NCBI GenBank assembly: GCA_045657625.1
Contig: JAZOTM010000036.1
Location: 179,703 to 243,702, forward strand
Reading direction: 5' to 3'
Origin: JAZOTM01 sp045657625
GTDB lineage: Bacteria > Bacillota > Clostridia > Lachnospirales > Lachnospiraceae
Length of the DNA stretch: 64,000 bases
In this document: positions 41,717-50,338 of the stretch, in pieces
Numbering within the stretch: position 1 is the stretch's first letter
How the letters are laid out: each line of letters opens with the position of its first letter
Notes under the pieces: model-generated
Databases searched by the model: none
Told to the model about the DNA's origin: nothing
What the model saw: only the letters and a program-made list of their open reading frames with translations
Position numbers and translations under genes: made by a program

Positions 41717-43057
41717 ATGGATATGGAAATAGTATATGTTCCGATTGGGGTTGGAACTTATGAAATGGAAACAGCGAAAAAACAGTTTCAAGCAAGCGTG
41801 GCATTGTTAAAGGATATTTATAAGGACGTAGTGGTGCCGGAAGAAATATTGCTTACCGTGGATGCTGTAAAGGAATATTTGGAGGGAAAAAATCCGAGCC
41901 TGGTGATTTTATCCAATATTACTTTTGCCAATGGAGCGTATGCCAGCGAAGTATTAAAACGCTTCGCATGTCCGCTTTTACTTTGGACACTTCGAGAGCC
42001 GGTGATTGATGGAGGGCGTCTGCGAAGCAACTCCTTAACCGGTGCATATTCTGCGGGAAATGCGATTGCAGCGTTTCGCGGAGAAAATGAGATGGAATTT
42101 GTTTTTGGCGGTCCTTCTGAAGAAAAAGTGAAAAAAGAAATTCGTGCGGTAGTACAGGCTCTTTGTGTGAAAGAATCTTTGAAAAAAATGAAATTGTTGG
42201 CGGTAGGTCATACCCCACAGGGCTTTGGGTTTGGAAGAGCTTTAGATGCGGAAATCATGCAACAATTTGGCGTGACTTTAGAGGTGATAGAAGCAAGAGA
42301 ATTGATTCAAGTGGCAAAGAGCTACACAGAACAGGAGTGTGATAGCTTTTTACAAGACGCAGAAGAGAAGGTTGTGGGACTGGCAGCAATGCCGGAACAA
42401 AACAAGAAGGATTTTGCACGGTTGTATAAAGCCTATAAGACCTATGTGGAAGAACATGAGATACAGGCGCTTGCATCACGGTGCTGGCCGGACTTTTTCA
42501 CAGAATTTGGAACGCCGGTATGTATGGTATTGTCTCTTTTAAATGCACTACAGATTCCGGCCAGTTGTGAAGCGGATGTATATGGGGCTTTGTCTATGTA
42601 TATAGGCAGTGCTTTGACTGGGCAGTCCACTTTCTTTGGGGATCCGGTTTCTATGGATGAGGAAGAAAATAGCATTACCTTTTGGCATTGTGGAATGGCT
42701 GCCTGCGATTTGGCTCGTTGCGATACCGGTGCTCAGGTTGGGGTACACCCAAACCGTAAAATTGGACCGGTTATGGATTTTGGGTGTAAAGCTGCCGAGG
42801 AAGCAACCATTTTCCGCGTAGGCCGCACAAGTGATGGAAAATTCCGTTTCTTTGTGGCAGAGGGAGAAGTGCTGGATAAACCCAAACAGTTCCAAGGTAC
42901 CTCCATTGTGGTAAAAACGAAAGAATCTGCAGAAAAGATTGTGGAAACTACGATTAAGACAGGCTGGGAGCCGCATTACGTAGTTATATATAAGAATGTG
43001 GCAAGAGAATTGGAATTGTTGGGACATATGTTGCATTTGGATGTACTTAGATTTTAA
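41717..43057 (+). CDS. L-fucose/arabinose isomerase-fold sugar isomerase, candidate sulfoquinovose isomerase
   Basis: 446 residues. The C-terminal half matches the L-fucose isomerase family. Putative metal ligands Glu285 (ASCEADVYGAL) and Asp309 (FFGDPVS) have the 24-residue spacing seen between Glu337 and Asp361 of E. coli FucI. A His near 420 (WEPHYVVIYKN) or His324 could complete the site. It is shorter than FucI (about 590). Enzymes of this type convert sulfoquinovose to sulfofructose in sulfo-transaldolase operons, and the neighbours here fit that. A plain aldose/ketose isomerase is possible. AAGGGG precedes the ATG. No terminator is obvious after it. Confidence 0.8.
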   Translation: MDMEIVYVPIGVGTYEMETAKKQFQASVALLKDIYKDVVVPEEILLTVDAVKEYLEGKNPSLVILSNITFANGAYASEVLKRFACPLLLWTLREPVIDGGRLRSNSLTGAYSAGNAIAAFRGENEMEFVFGGPSEEKVKKEIRAVVQALCVKESLKKMKLLAVGHTPQGFGFGRALDAEIMQQFGVTLEVIEARELIQVAKSYTEQECDSFLQDAEEKVVGLAAMPEQNKKDFARLYKAYKTYVEEHEIQALASRCWPDFFTEFGTPVCMVLSLLNALQIPASCEADVYGALSMYIGSALTGQSTFFGDPVSMDEEENSITFWHCGMAACDLARCDTGAQVGVHPNRKIGPVMDFGCKAAEEATIFRVGRTSDGKFRFFVAEGEVLDKPKQFQGTSIVVKTKESAEKIVETTIKTGWEPHYVVIYKNVARELELLGHMLHLDVLRF

Positions 43058-43160
43058 TTTAGTCGGGGCTAAGCTGCGACGAAGTGAACTGTTCCATGAG
43101 GATGTTATATGCCTAAAATTTCTCAAAAAATACAATTTTCCGTATCTGTATATAAGCGTA

Positions 43161-43189
43161 TTGACAATTCTTATAGCGCGGTGTAATTT
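43161..43189 (+). promoter_or_regulatory. Promoter of the metK leader
   Basis: TTGACA (43161-43166) and TAATTT (43184-43189) are separated by exactly 17 bp, about 35 nt upstream of the SAM riboswitch. The stretch from 43058 to 43160 shows nothing else. Confidence 0.75.
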
Positions 43190-43223
43190 TAACTCAGATG
43201 TAAAAATTCAATATTGTTAACTT

Positions 43224-43321
43224 CTCTTATTCAGAGTGATGGAGATACATAGGATCGATGAAGTCACGGCAACCCCAATGTGGAAGGTGCCTACCTGAGC
43301 GAGTTTTTCGAACAATAAGAG
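43224..43321 (+). ncRNA. SAM-I (S-box) riboswitch upstream of metK
   Basis: The closing helix P1 pairs CTCTTATT (43224-43231) with AATAAGAG (43314-43321). Inside are the conserved S-box blocks: CAGAGTGATGGAGA, ATGAAGTCACGGCAACC and GGAAGGTGCCTA. The aptamer senses S-adenosylmethionine. With SAM bound, the downstream hairpin stops transcription of the SAM synthetase gene, giving feedback control. Confidence 0.97.
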
Positions 43322-43345
43322 GATTGTTATATCTAAAAAATGTAC

Positions 43346-43371
43346 AGTCCGCTTTATGCGGACTTTTTTTT
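43346..43371 (+). terminator. Riboswitch expression-platform terminator
   Basis: AGTCCGC-TTTAT-GCGGACT is followed by TTTTTTT. It lies 25 nt after the SAM-I aptamer and 29 nt before the metK start, so it is the regulated terminator. Confidence 0.93.
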
Positions 43372-43399
43372 ACCGAAAACAACAAAAAAGGAGAAAGAA

Positions 43400-44581
43400 A
43401 TGGAAAAAAGATTATTTACTTCTGAGTCAGTAACAGAAGGACATCCGGACAAAGTGTGTGATGCGGTTTCAGATGCTATCTTAGATGCTTGCATGGAACA
43501 GGATCCTATGAGCCGTGTTGCTTGCGAGGCAGCTGCTTGTACAGGATTTGTACTCGTAACAGGAGAAATTACCACAAAGGCAAACTTAGATATTCCGGCA
43601 ATTGTACGTAAAACTGTGAATGAAATTGGATACAACGATGCAAAGACCGGTTTTGATGGAAATACTTGTGCAGTTATGGTTGCGTTGGATCAGCAGTCTG
43701 CAGATATCGCTATGGGTGTTGACAAAGCGTTAGAAGCAAAAAATGGAGAATTGAAGGACGAGTTGGATACCGGTGCCGGAGATCAGGGTATGATGTTTGG
43801 TTATGCAACAAACGAAACAGAAGATTATATGCCATATCCGATTTCCTTGGCACACAAATTAGCTTTACAGCTTACCAAGGTTCGTAAAGATGGTACGCTT
43901 TCATATTTACGTCCGGACGGAAAAACACAGGTTTCTGTTGAATACGATGAAAATGAAAAGCCGGTTCGTTTAGAAGCAGTTGTATTATCTACACAACATG
44001 ATGATGACGTTACACAGGAACAGATTCACGAAGATATTAAAAAATATGTATTTGATCCGATTTTGCCACAGGAACTTGTGGATGATAAAACAAAGTTCTT
44101 TATCAACCCAACCGGACGTTTTGTAATTGGTGGACCTCACGGAGATGCAGGTCTTACCGGACGTAAGATTATTGTTGATACTTATGGTGGAATGGCTCGT
44201 CACGGTGGCGGTGCTTTCTCAGGAAAGGATTGTACCAAGGTAGACCGTTCTGCAGCTTATGCAGCTCGTTATGTTGCAAAGAACATTGTTGCAGCAGGAT
44301 TGGCAGATAAAGCTGAAATTCAGCTTTCTTATGCAATTGGTGTTGCGCAGCCGACATCTATCATGATTGATACGTTTGGCACCGGAAAACTTTCTGACGA
44401 ACAATTGGTAAACATTATTCGTGAGAATTTTGACCTTCGTCCGGCCGGTATTATCAAGATGCTTGATCTTCGTAGACCAATCTATCGTGAAACAGCAGCA
44501 TATGGTCATTTTGGACGCAATGATTTAAATCTTCCGTGGGAAGCTCTTAACAAAGTAGAAGATTTAAAAAAATACCTTTAA
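43400..44581 (+). CDS. metK: S-adenosylmethionine synthetase
   Basis: 393 residues from ATG 43400, after AAGGAG; the upstream ATG at 43340 falls in the riboswitch terminator and is not used. Family signatures are complete: FTSESVTEGHPDKVCDAVSDAILDA, GAGDQGMMFGYA, and GGGAFSGKDCTKVDRSAAYAARYVAKN. It makes SAM from methionine and ATP. Expression is under SAM-I riboswitch control. Confidence 0.98.
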   Translation: MEKRLFTSESVTEGHPDKVCDAVSDAILDACMEQDPMSRVACEAAACTGFVLVTGEITTKANLDIPAIVRKTVNEIGYNDAKTGFDGNTCAVMVALDQQSADIAMGVDKALEAKNGELKDELDTGAGDQGMMFGYATNETEDYMPYPISLAHKLALQLTKVRKDGTLSYLRPDGKTQVSVEYDENEKPVRLEAVVLSTQHDDDVTQEQIHEDIKKYVFDPILPQELVDDKTKFFINPTGRFVIGGPHGDAGLTGRKIIVDTYGGMARHGGGAFSGKDCTKVDRSAAYAARYVAKNIVAAGLADKAEIQLSYAIGVAQPTSIMIDTFGTGKLSDEQLVNIIRENFDLRPAGIIKMLDLRRPIYRETAAYGHFGRNDLNLPWEALNKVEDLKKYL

Positions 44582-44665
44582 CATTTGAAAAAATCCTGTT
44601 AAGTTTAGAAAAAATTTAGAAATTAAAAATGTTGAAACGCTTAATAAAGGGTGCAAATATGGTAC

Positions 44666-44702
44666 AATAGGACTAGTATAAAGCTAGTCCTATTTTGCTT
44701 TT
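44666..44702 (+). terminator. Terminator after metK
   Basis: The stem AATAGGACTAG (44666-44676) with CTAGTCCTATT (44684-44694) has a 7-nt loop and is followed by TTGCTTTT. A TACAAT (44663-44668) overlapping its left edge could be a -10 for the kinase operon, but its -35 is weak. Confidence 0.82.
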
Positions 44703-44807
44703 CAGAAAGATTTTTGGATTTTCTGCGAAGGGAATAGTGTTGGCGCTAGGATGCAGAAAGTGGCATTCTATTATGATACTTGATCCAAAAAGACGGAGAG
44801 ACCCTAT

Positions 44808-46283
44808 ATGAAAATAAAGACCAAATTATTAGTCTCCTTCTGTGTGGTGATATTTGTGCCATTGATTTCAATTGGCGTTTTTATTCTACTACTGAATCAC
44901 GTACGTATTACAGAGATACAGCGTTTATACAACGTGGAAGACGAGGCTTTTGATTACATTACAAACAATTTTCAATTTCTATATAACCTGACTAGTGATG
45001 AGTACAAGGCTCTTACCGTGCTTTCGACAGAAGAATTGATTTCAGATGAATACTTGGATCCCTTAAATGCGGAGTTACAGTTGAAACATTCTTATATATT
45101 GATTCGTGCGGAAGAAGACTTGATTTATGACGGCTCAGATGGGGAAGAAACACCTCGGGTGCTGCCGGCGTATGATAGTTCAGGGGAACAGTCTAATTTG
45201 GGGACTTATATCGAAGATGAAACCAATTTTTTTGTTAAACAATATGATTTTGTGACTTCCGATGGTACACGGTGTAGTGCATTTCTTGTTACAGTGGCTA
45301 TAGAAGCTCTTCCGGAGTGGAAAGAATTGATTTTTGATTTGGCATTATGCGTTGGCTTGATTGTGCTACTTACCTCTATATTGCTTGGTATTTGGATTTA
45401 CCAAGGAATCGTAAATCCTATTACCAGATTGCAAATTGCCATTCAAAATATTCGTGATGGAAATTTGGATTTTTCCTTAGATTCAGAAGCTTCCGATGAA
45501 ATTGGCGATTTGAGTCGAAGCTTCGAGGAAATGAGAGAGCAGTTAAAACATTCCTCTGAGGAAAAACTGATTAGTGAAAAAGAAAATAAAGAGTTGATTC
45601 GAAATATTTCGCATGACCTTAAGACCCCAATTACGGCGATTAAAGGTTATGCAGAAGGTATTTTGGATGGAGTAGCCGATACTCCCGAAAAACGTGACAG
45701 ATATTTGAAAACCATTTATAATAAGGCAAACGAGATGACGACGTTGATTAACGAATTGACGTTATATTCTCAGATCGATGCCAATCGTATTCCCTACAAT
45801 TTTACAAAAATTAATGTGGCGGATTACTTTAATGACTGCGTAGAAGAAATAGGCATGGATTTAGAGACAAAAAATATCGGACTTGCTTATTTTAACTATG
45901 TAGACGAAGATACACAGATTGTAGCAGATGCGGAGCAATTGACCCGCGTTGTTCACAATATTATTAGCAATTCAGTAAAATACCTGGACAAGCCAAAGGG
46001 GTTTATTAATGTCCGCATCAAAGATGTGGGGGACTATGTGCAGGTTGAGATTGAGGACAATGGAAAGGGAATTCATGCAAAGGATTTACCTTACATATTT
46101 GACCGATTCTATCGGACGGATGAATCGCGTAATTCAGCCACCGGTGGTAGCGGAATCGGATTATCCATTGTTCACAAAATCATAGAGGATCACGGTGGAA
46201 AGATTTGGGCAACAAGTAAGCTTGAAACCGGAACCACAATGTATTTCGTATTGAGAAAATATGAGGAGGTACTAGATGAGTAG
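44808..46283 (+). CDS. HAMP-domain sensor histidine kinase
   Basis: 491 residues. Two membrane helices (about 7-30 and 178-202) flank an extracellular sensor. A HAMP linker follows (QGIVNPITRLQIAIQNIRDGNLDFSLDSEASDEIGDLSRSFEEMREQL). HisKA has the phospho-His in NISHDLKTPITAIKGYAEG, and the HATPase has the N, G1 and G2 boxes (NIISNSVKYL, IEDNGKGIHAKDLPYIFDRFYR, GGSGIGLSIV). The response-regulator gene overlaps its 3' end. Overall it resembles cell-envelope stress kinases such as VicK/PhoR. GGAGAG precedes the ATG. The signal is unknown. Confidence 0.93.
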   Translation: MKIKTKLLVSFCVVIFVPLISIGVFILLLNHVRITEIQRLYNVEDEAFDYITNNFQFLYNLTSDEYKALTVLSTEELISDEYLDPLNAELQLKHSYILIRAEEDLIYDGSDGEETPRVLPAYDSSGEQSNLGTYIEDETNFFVKQYDFVTSDGTRCSAFLVTVAIEALPEWKELIFDLALCVGLIVLLTSILLGIWIYQGIVNPITRLQIAIQNIRDGNLDFSLDSEASDEIGDLSRSFEEMREQLKHSSEEKLISEKENKELIRNISHDLKTPITAIKGYAEGILDGVADTPEKRDRYLKTIYNKANEMTTLINELTLYSQIDANRIPYNFTKINVADYFNDCVEEIGMDLETKNIGLAYFNYVDEDTQIVADAEQLTRVVHNIISNSVKYLDKPKGFINVRIKDVGDYVQVEIEDNGKGIHAKDLPYIFDRFYRTDESRNSATGGSGIGLSIVHKIIEDHGGKIWATSKLETGTTMYFVLRKYEEVLDE

Positions 46284-46965
46284 ACTATTAATCGTTGAGG
46301 ATGAGGTTTCTATTGCGGAACTGGAAAAGGATTACTTGGAATTAAGTGGATTCGAAGTAGATTTAGAAAATGAAGGAAATGCGGGATTGGCAAGAGCCTT
46401 AGAAGGCAATTACGACATGTTTATTTTGGATTTGATGTTGCCTGGCATGGATGGATTTGAAATTTGTAAGCGTATCCGTGAAACAAAAAATACACCGATT
46501 TTGATGGTATCAGCAAAGAAGGACGATATCGATAAAATACGTGGCTTGGGATTAGGTGCAGATGATTATATCACCAAACCGTTTTCACCAAGTGAATTGG
46601 TAGCTAGAGTAAAAGCACATTTGGCTAGATATGAGAGCTTAATTGGTAGCAATACACCGAAAAATGATATCATTGAGATTCGTGGTGTGAAAATTGATAA
46701 GACAGCACGTCGAGTTTGGATTAACGGTGAAGAGAAACAGTTCACCACCAAGGAATTTGATTTATTGACATTTCTTGCAGAAAACCCAAATCACGTATTT
46801 ACCAAAGAAGAATTATTCCGAGAAATCTGGGATATGGATTCTATTGGAGATATTGCTACTGTTACAGTACATATCAAGAAAATTCGTGAAAAGATTGAAT
46901 TTGACACCGCAAAACCACAGTATGTGGAAACTATTTGGGGCGTTGGATACCGATTCAAACTATAA
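46276..46965 (+). CDS. OmpR/PhoB-family response regulator
   Basis: 229 residues. The receiver domain has the acidic pocket (IVEDE), the phospho-Asp in MFILDLMLPGMDG and K in DDYITKPFSP. The C-terminal winged helix is of OmpR type (KEFDLLTFLAENPNHVFTKEELFREIWDMDSIGDIATVTVHIKKIREKIE). It overlaps the kinase gene by 8 nt, and the kinase-first order is less common than regulator-first. A strong terminator follows. Confidence 0.94.
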   Translation: MSRLLIVEDEVSIAELEKDYLELSGFEVDLENEGNAGLARALEGNYDMFILDLMLPGMDGFEICKRIRETKNTPILMVSAKKDDIDKIRGLGLGADDYITKPFSPSELVARVKAHLARYESLIGSNTPKNDIIEIRGVKIDKTARRVWINGEEKQFTTKEFDLLTFLAENPNHVFTKEELFREIWDMDSIGDIATVTVHIKKIREKIEFDTAKPQYVETIWGVGYRFKL

Positions 46966-46988
46966 AACAAAAAAAGAGAGAAAGAGGG

Positions 46989-47017
46989 AAGGCTGTTCTT
47001 TTAAGAACAGCCTTTTT
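46989..47017 (+). terminator. Terminator after response regulator
   Basis: A perfect 12-bp stem AAGGCTGTTCTT-TT-AAGAACAGCCTT is followed by TTT. It ends only 5 nt before the start codon of the next gene. Confidence 0.9.
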
Positions 47018-47022
47018 GTAGG

Positions 47023-47691
47023 ATGAAAGAGATAGAAGTAATTTTTGAGGATAAGGATTTATTGGTCTGTAGGAAGGATGCCGGAATTCCGGTACAGACA
47101 GCTAATTTTCGACAAACAGATTTGGAGCACATGTTAAAAAATTACCGCGTGAAAAAGGGCGAATCTCCTTATATTGGAGTGGTACATCGTTTGGACCAAC
47201 CGGTAGAAGGACTGTTGGTATTTGCAAAAAACAAGCAAACAGCAGCAGCTCTTTCCAAGGAGATGCAAGGCTTTGGATTTCAGAAAGAATACGTAGCGGT
47301 AGTGGAAGGAATGTTAGAAGAAGGCGAACAGGAATGTCGTCATTTTTTGGAGAAAGACGGAAAAACGAATACCTCTTATGTTGTAGAACAAGGAAAGGGA
47401 AAAGAGGCAATTTTACGATATCAGCGATTAGCACAGGGAGAGAATTGTAGTTTGGTACGAGTGCATTTACAAACCGGAAGACATCATCAAATTCGCGTGC
47501 AAATGGCGGCTATTGGACATCCGATTTTAGGAGACAGTAAATATGGGCATGCAGAGGCAAAGGGAAGTAGCCTGGCATTATGTGCACAGTATTTGACTTT
47601 TACACATCCGGCGAACAAAGAAAAAATGAGATTTAGTGTTACACCAAAAGGAGTACATTTTCAGCAATTTCAGGAGGCAATTTTATTATGA
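47023..47691 (+). CDS. RluA-family pseudouridine synthase
   Basis: 222 residues. The catalytic motif is VVHRLDQPVEGLLVFAKN (Asp in RLD), followed by QKEYVAVVEG, HLQTGRHHQIRVQMA and GDSKYG. It isomerises uridine in rRNA or tRNA. No S4 domain is present. The start is weakly supported: GTAGG touches the ATG and a terminator hairpin ends 5 nt upstream, yet the first residues (IEVIFEDKDLLVCRKDAG) fit the normal family N-terminus. Its last four bases overlap the S66 peptidase start (ATGA). Confidence 0.9.
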   Translation: MKEIEVIFEDKDLLVCRKDAGIPVQTANFRQTDLEHMLKNYRVKKGESPYIGVVHRLDQPVEGLLVFAKNKQTAAALSKEMQGFGFQKEYVAVVEGMLEEGEQECRHFLEKDGKTNTSYVVEQGKGKEAILRYQRLAQGENCSLVRVHLQTGRHHQIRVQMAAIGHPILGDSKYGHAEAKGSSLALCAQYLTFTHPANKEKMRFSVTPKGVHFQQFQEAILL

Positions 47692-48734
47692 GATACGGAA
47701 AATACTTGGCAGAAAAGGGAACAATTGGTTTTTTGGCACCTTCTTTTGGATGCAATATAGAACCTTATTACAGTGCGTTTCAAAATGCACAGAAAACTTT
47801 TCAGAACATGGGTTTTCAAACAGAATTGGGACCGAATTGCTACAAGGGGGACGGCATTGGAATCAGTACCACGCCGGAAGCTTGTGGACAGGAAATTAAT
47901 GAGTCTTTATTAAATGAAACCAGTGATGTGCTGATTTCTTGTGGTGGTGGTGAACTTATGTGTGAGGATTTGCCGTTTGTGGACTTTGAAAAAATCAAAG
48001 AAGCACCGGCAAAGTGGTTTATGGGATTTTCCGACAATACAAATTTGACTTTTTTATTGCCGACTTTATGTGATACAGCAGCTATTTATGGACCATGTGC
48101 TCCTGCTTTTGGCATGGAACCTTGGCATGAATCCTTGCATATGGCCATGGACTTGTTACAGGGGCGTAATCATACTGTGTATGGATTTCCGATGTGGGAA
48201 AAAGAGTCGAAAAAGGATGAGGAGCATCCTTTGGAACCTTATGCATTAACAGAAAATAGGGTTAGTTATTTGTGGGAGAATGATAAAACTGGTCTGCAGA
48301 CAGAGGGGGAAACTCATATGGAAGGCAGACTTTTAGGCGGATGTATGGATGTGCTCAGTACTTTGGTGGGAACGCCTTATGATCAGGTACAGGAATTTCA
48401 AAAGAAATATGCAAAAGATGGCATTCTGTGGTTTTTGGAGGCATGTGATTTAAATGTAATGTCTATACGACGCACCCTATGGCAGATGGATCAGGCAGGA
48501 TGGTTTCAGGGGGCGAAGGGATTTTTGATTGGACGTCCGATGCATTTTGATGAACCATTTTTGGGACTAGACCAATACCAGGCAGTTACGGGTATTTTGG
48601 GCAAATATCAGGTGCCGATTATTTTCGATGTGGACTTGGGACACCTTTCTCCGATGATGCCACTTGTGGTTGGTTCTTATGGGAAAATCGACTTGAAAAA
48701 ACAAGATATTACCATTATGATGGATAACGTGTAA
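47688..48734 (+). CDS. S66-family peptidase (LD-carboxypeptidase/MccF-like)
   Basis: 348 residues. The Ser nucleophile lies in KWFMGFSDNTNLTF. Glu in WFLEACDL and His in VDLGHLSPMMPL complete the Ser-Glu-His triad. The family includes LD-carboxypeptidase, which trims murein tetrapeptides, and MccF, which hydrolyses microcin C-type aminoacyl-nucleotides. The insertion length and GFSDNTNL loop look more MccF-like, but the substrate is undetermined. No signal peptide is visible, so it is cytoplasmic. It is translationally coupled to the pseudouridine synthase. Confidence 0.88.
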   Translation: MRYGKYLAEKGTIGFLAPSFGCNIEPYYSAFQNAQKTFQNMGFQTELGPNCYKGDGIGISTTPEACGQEINESLLNETSDVLISCGGGELMCEDLPFVDFEKIKEAPAKWFMGFSDNTNLTFLLPTLCDTAAIYGPCAPAFGMEPWHESLHMAMDLLQGRNHTVYGFPMWEKESKKDEEHPLEPYALTENRVSYLWENDKTGLQTEGETHMEGRLLGGCMDVLSTLVGTPYDQVQEFQKKYAKDGILWFLEACDLNVMSIRRTLWQMDQAGWFQGAKGFLIGRPMHFDEPFLGLDQYQAVTGILGKYQVPIIFDVDLGHLSPMMPLVVGSYGKIDLKKQDITIMMDNV

Positions 48735-48766
48735 TAAAAAGCAGAGTAGGAAGGAGAATGTGAAAT

Positions 48767-50338
48767 ATGAAAAAGAGACTACTTGCAATCTTACTTGCAG
48801 GACTTACAGCTACTCAATTGCTTGCTTGTACAAAAACAGAAGAAACAGCAGAAGTACAAGAGGAACAGAATGACGGAGATACTGCGGAAGCAGAGACAGA
48901 GGAACTTCAGACAGAAGCACCCGGAACACTTCGCACGGAATCGACTACAAACCAGTTAATGGATACCACAGGAACGGTGGCATTATATGAAGTAACAGCA
49001 GATCAATTGTATATTGATGGAGAAAATGTAGAGGCATTACAGTCCGCATTTGACACCTATTTGAACCAAACGTTTGATGAGGCTAATTACACAGAGGTTC
49101 TTGCACAGGCGCAAAGTGATTATGAAACATTTGAAGCGGAACAAAGCACAGCGGAATCTGTAGAGGAAGAATCGACAGAAACAGAAGAGGCAACTTTCCC
49201 GACTTATCAGGATATTACGACAATTGAAGAAACCAGATTCGATAGCGTAGTGACCAGTGTAACAAGTACGCAGTATGTGTACCTTGGGGGAGCTCATGGC
49301 AGCTCCTATGTAACAGGTTACAATTTTGATTCTCAAACAGGAGAATTGCTGGAATTAGAAGACGTTGTAACTGACGAAGAAAGTTTTATTACCTATGCGC
49401 AGGATTTTATCCTGGACTATTTGGTTGATGTATATGGGGAAGACGGCTTAGTAGAGGACTATGAAGAATTGGTAACGGCTGCAATGGAAGATCCAAATTG
49501 GATTTTCACAGATTATGGGATGACGTTTATATTCGGGGAATCCGAATTGTCTGCTTATGCAGCAGGAACCATTGAAGTACGTATTCCTTATGAAAAATTA
49601 GAGGACTATTTGGTAGAGAAGTATGAATCCTATGCAGAACAGTATTTGCTCCATTTTGCGCAGGATGAAGTACTTTATGTTGGCGGCAAAACAGCATCTG
49701 TAGCGGTGGAATCCAACGAAGATACCGGCGCAGAAGAGTTGATTTTCCATTATGGAAATGGCGAATTCGTAATTTCAGAAGGTGGAAGCTATTGTACAGG
49801 CGCTCATTTGCTCTACTATGATGATAACCATACCTTTGTTCTGGTGGACATTGGGTTTGATGGCGGAGATATGGCTTCTTGTTTGGTATGGATTCAGGAT
49901 GGAAGTGCGACCATAGCAGATATGATTTCAGCTCGTGCATTTTCAAATGATGATATTACTTTAGATGGATTTACTTTGTATGAATGTGTCGATGTGCTTG
50001 GAAGCTATTATGGATCTCGTTATTATACTTTGGAAAGCGGTAAATTCGTAACAGAGGACACAGATTATACGTTCTATTCTGCAGATGGTGTGGAACCTAC
50101 CGGGTTGTTAACCATTGCAGATATTACGGTATATGTAGATGAGGAAGAAAAGACTTTGCCAATCGGAACCACAATTTATGGTACCGGATGTAATTTTGAT
50201 GAACAGAAATTCTATTTTGAAACAGAATACGGTACAACCGGCTATTTGCTGTTTGAAGGAGAGAAAAACTCCGGAGAATATACCATTGATGGCGTAGATC
50301 AATATCAGGTGTTTGAGACTCTGCCTTATGCAGGCTAG
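48767..50338 (+). CDS. Lipoprotein with RsiV-like DUF3298 domain
   Basis: 523 residues. Lipobox TQLLAC gives Cys21. A Glu/Thr-rich linker follows, then a region at about 65-300 resembling DUF4163/DUF3298 (YVYLGGAHGSSYVTGYNFDSQTGELLELEDVV, FTDYGMTFIFGESELSAYAAGTIEVRIPYEKLEDYL). In Bacillus RsiV this fold binds lysozyme and sits on an anti-sigma factor; here there is no anti-sigma helix, so it is a free surface lipoprotein. The C-terminal 200 residues (GNGEFVISEGGSYCTGAHLLYYDD) are unassigned. AGGAG precedes the ATG. Its stop shares a palindromic CTAG with the convergent SDR gene. Confidence 0.8.
   Translation: MKKRLLAILLAGLTATQLLACTKTEETAEVQEEQNDGDTAEAETEELQTEAPGTLRTESTTNQLMDTTGTVALYEVTADQLYIDGENVEALQSAFDTYLNQTFDEANYTEVLAQAQSDYETFEAEQSTAESVEEESTETEEATFPTYQDITTIEETRFDSVVTSVTSTQYVYLGGAHGSSYVTGYNFDSQTGELLELEDVVTDEESFITYAQDFILDYLVDVYGEDGLVEDYEELVTAAMEDPNWIFTDYGMTFIFGESELSAYAAGTIEVRIPYEKLEDYLVEKYESYAEQYLLHFAQDEVLYVGGKTASVAVESNEDTGAEELIFHYGNGEFVISEGGSYCTGAHLLYYDDNHTFVLVDIGFDGGDMASCLVWIQDGSATIADMISARAFSNDDITLDGFTLYECVDVLGSYYGSRYYTLESGKFVTEDTDYTFYSADGVEPTGLLTIADITVYVDEEEKTLPIGTTIYGTGCNFDEQKFYFETEYGTTGYLLFEGEKNSGEYTIDGVDQYQVFETLPYAG

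Noticed and set aside
43340..43399. In-frame upstream ATG extending metK by 20 residues
   Set aside because: It lies inside the riboswitch terminator, and the MetK family N-terminus begins at 43400 after a good AAGGAG.
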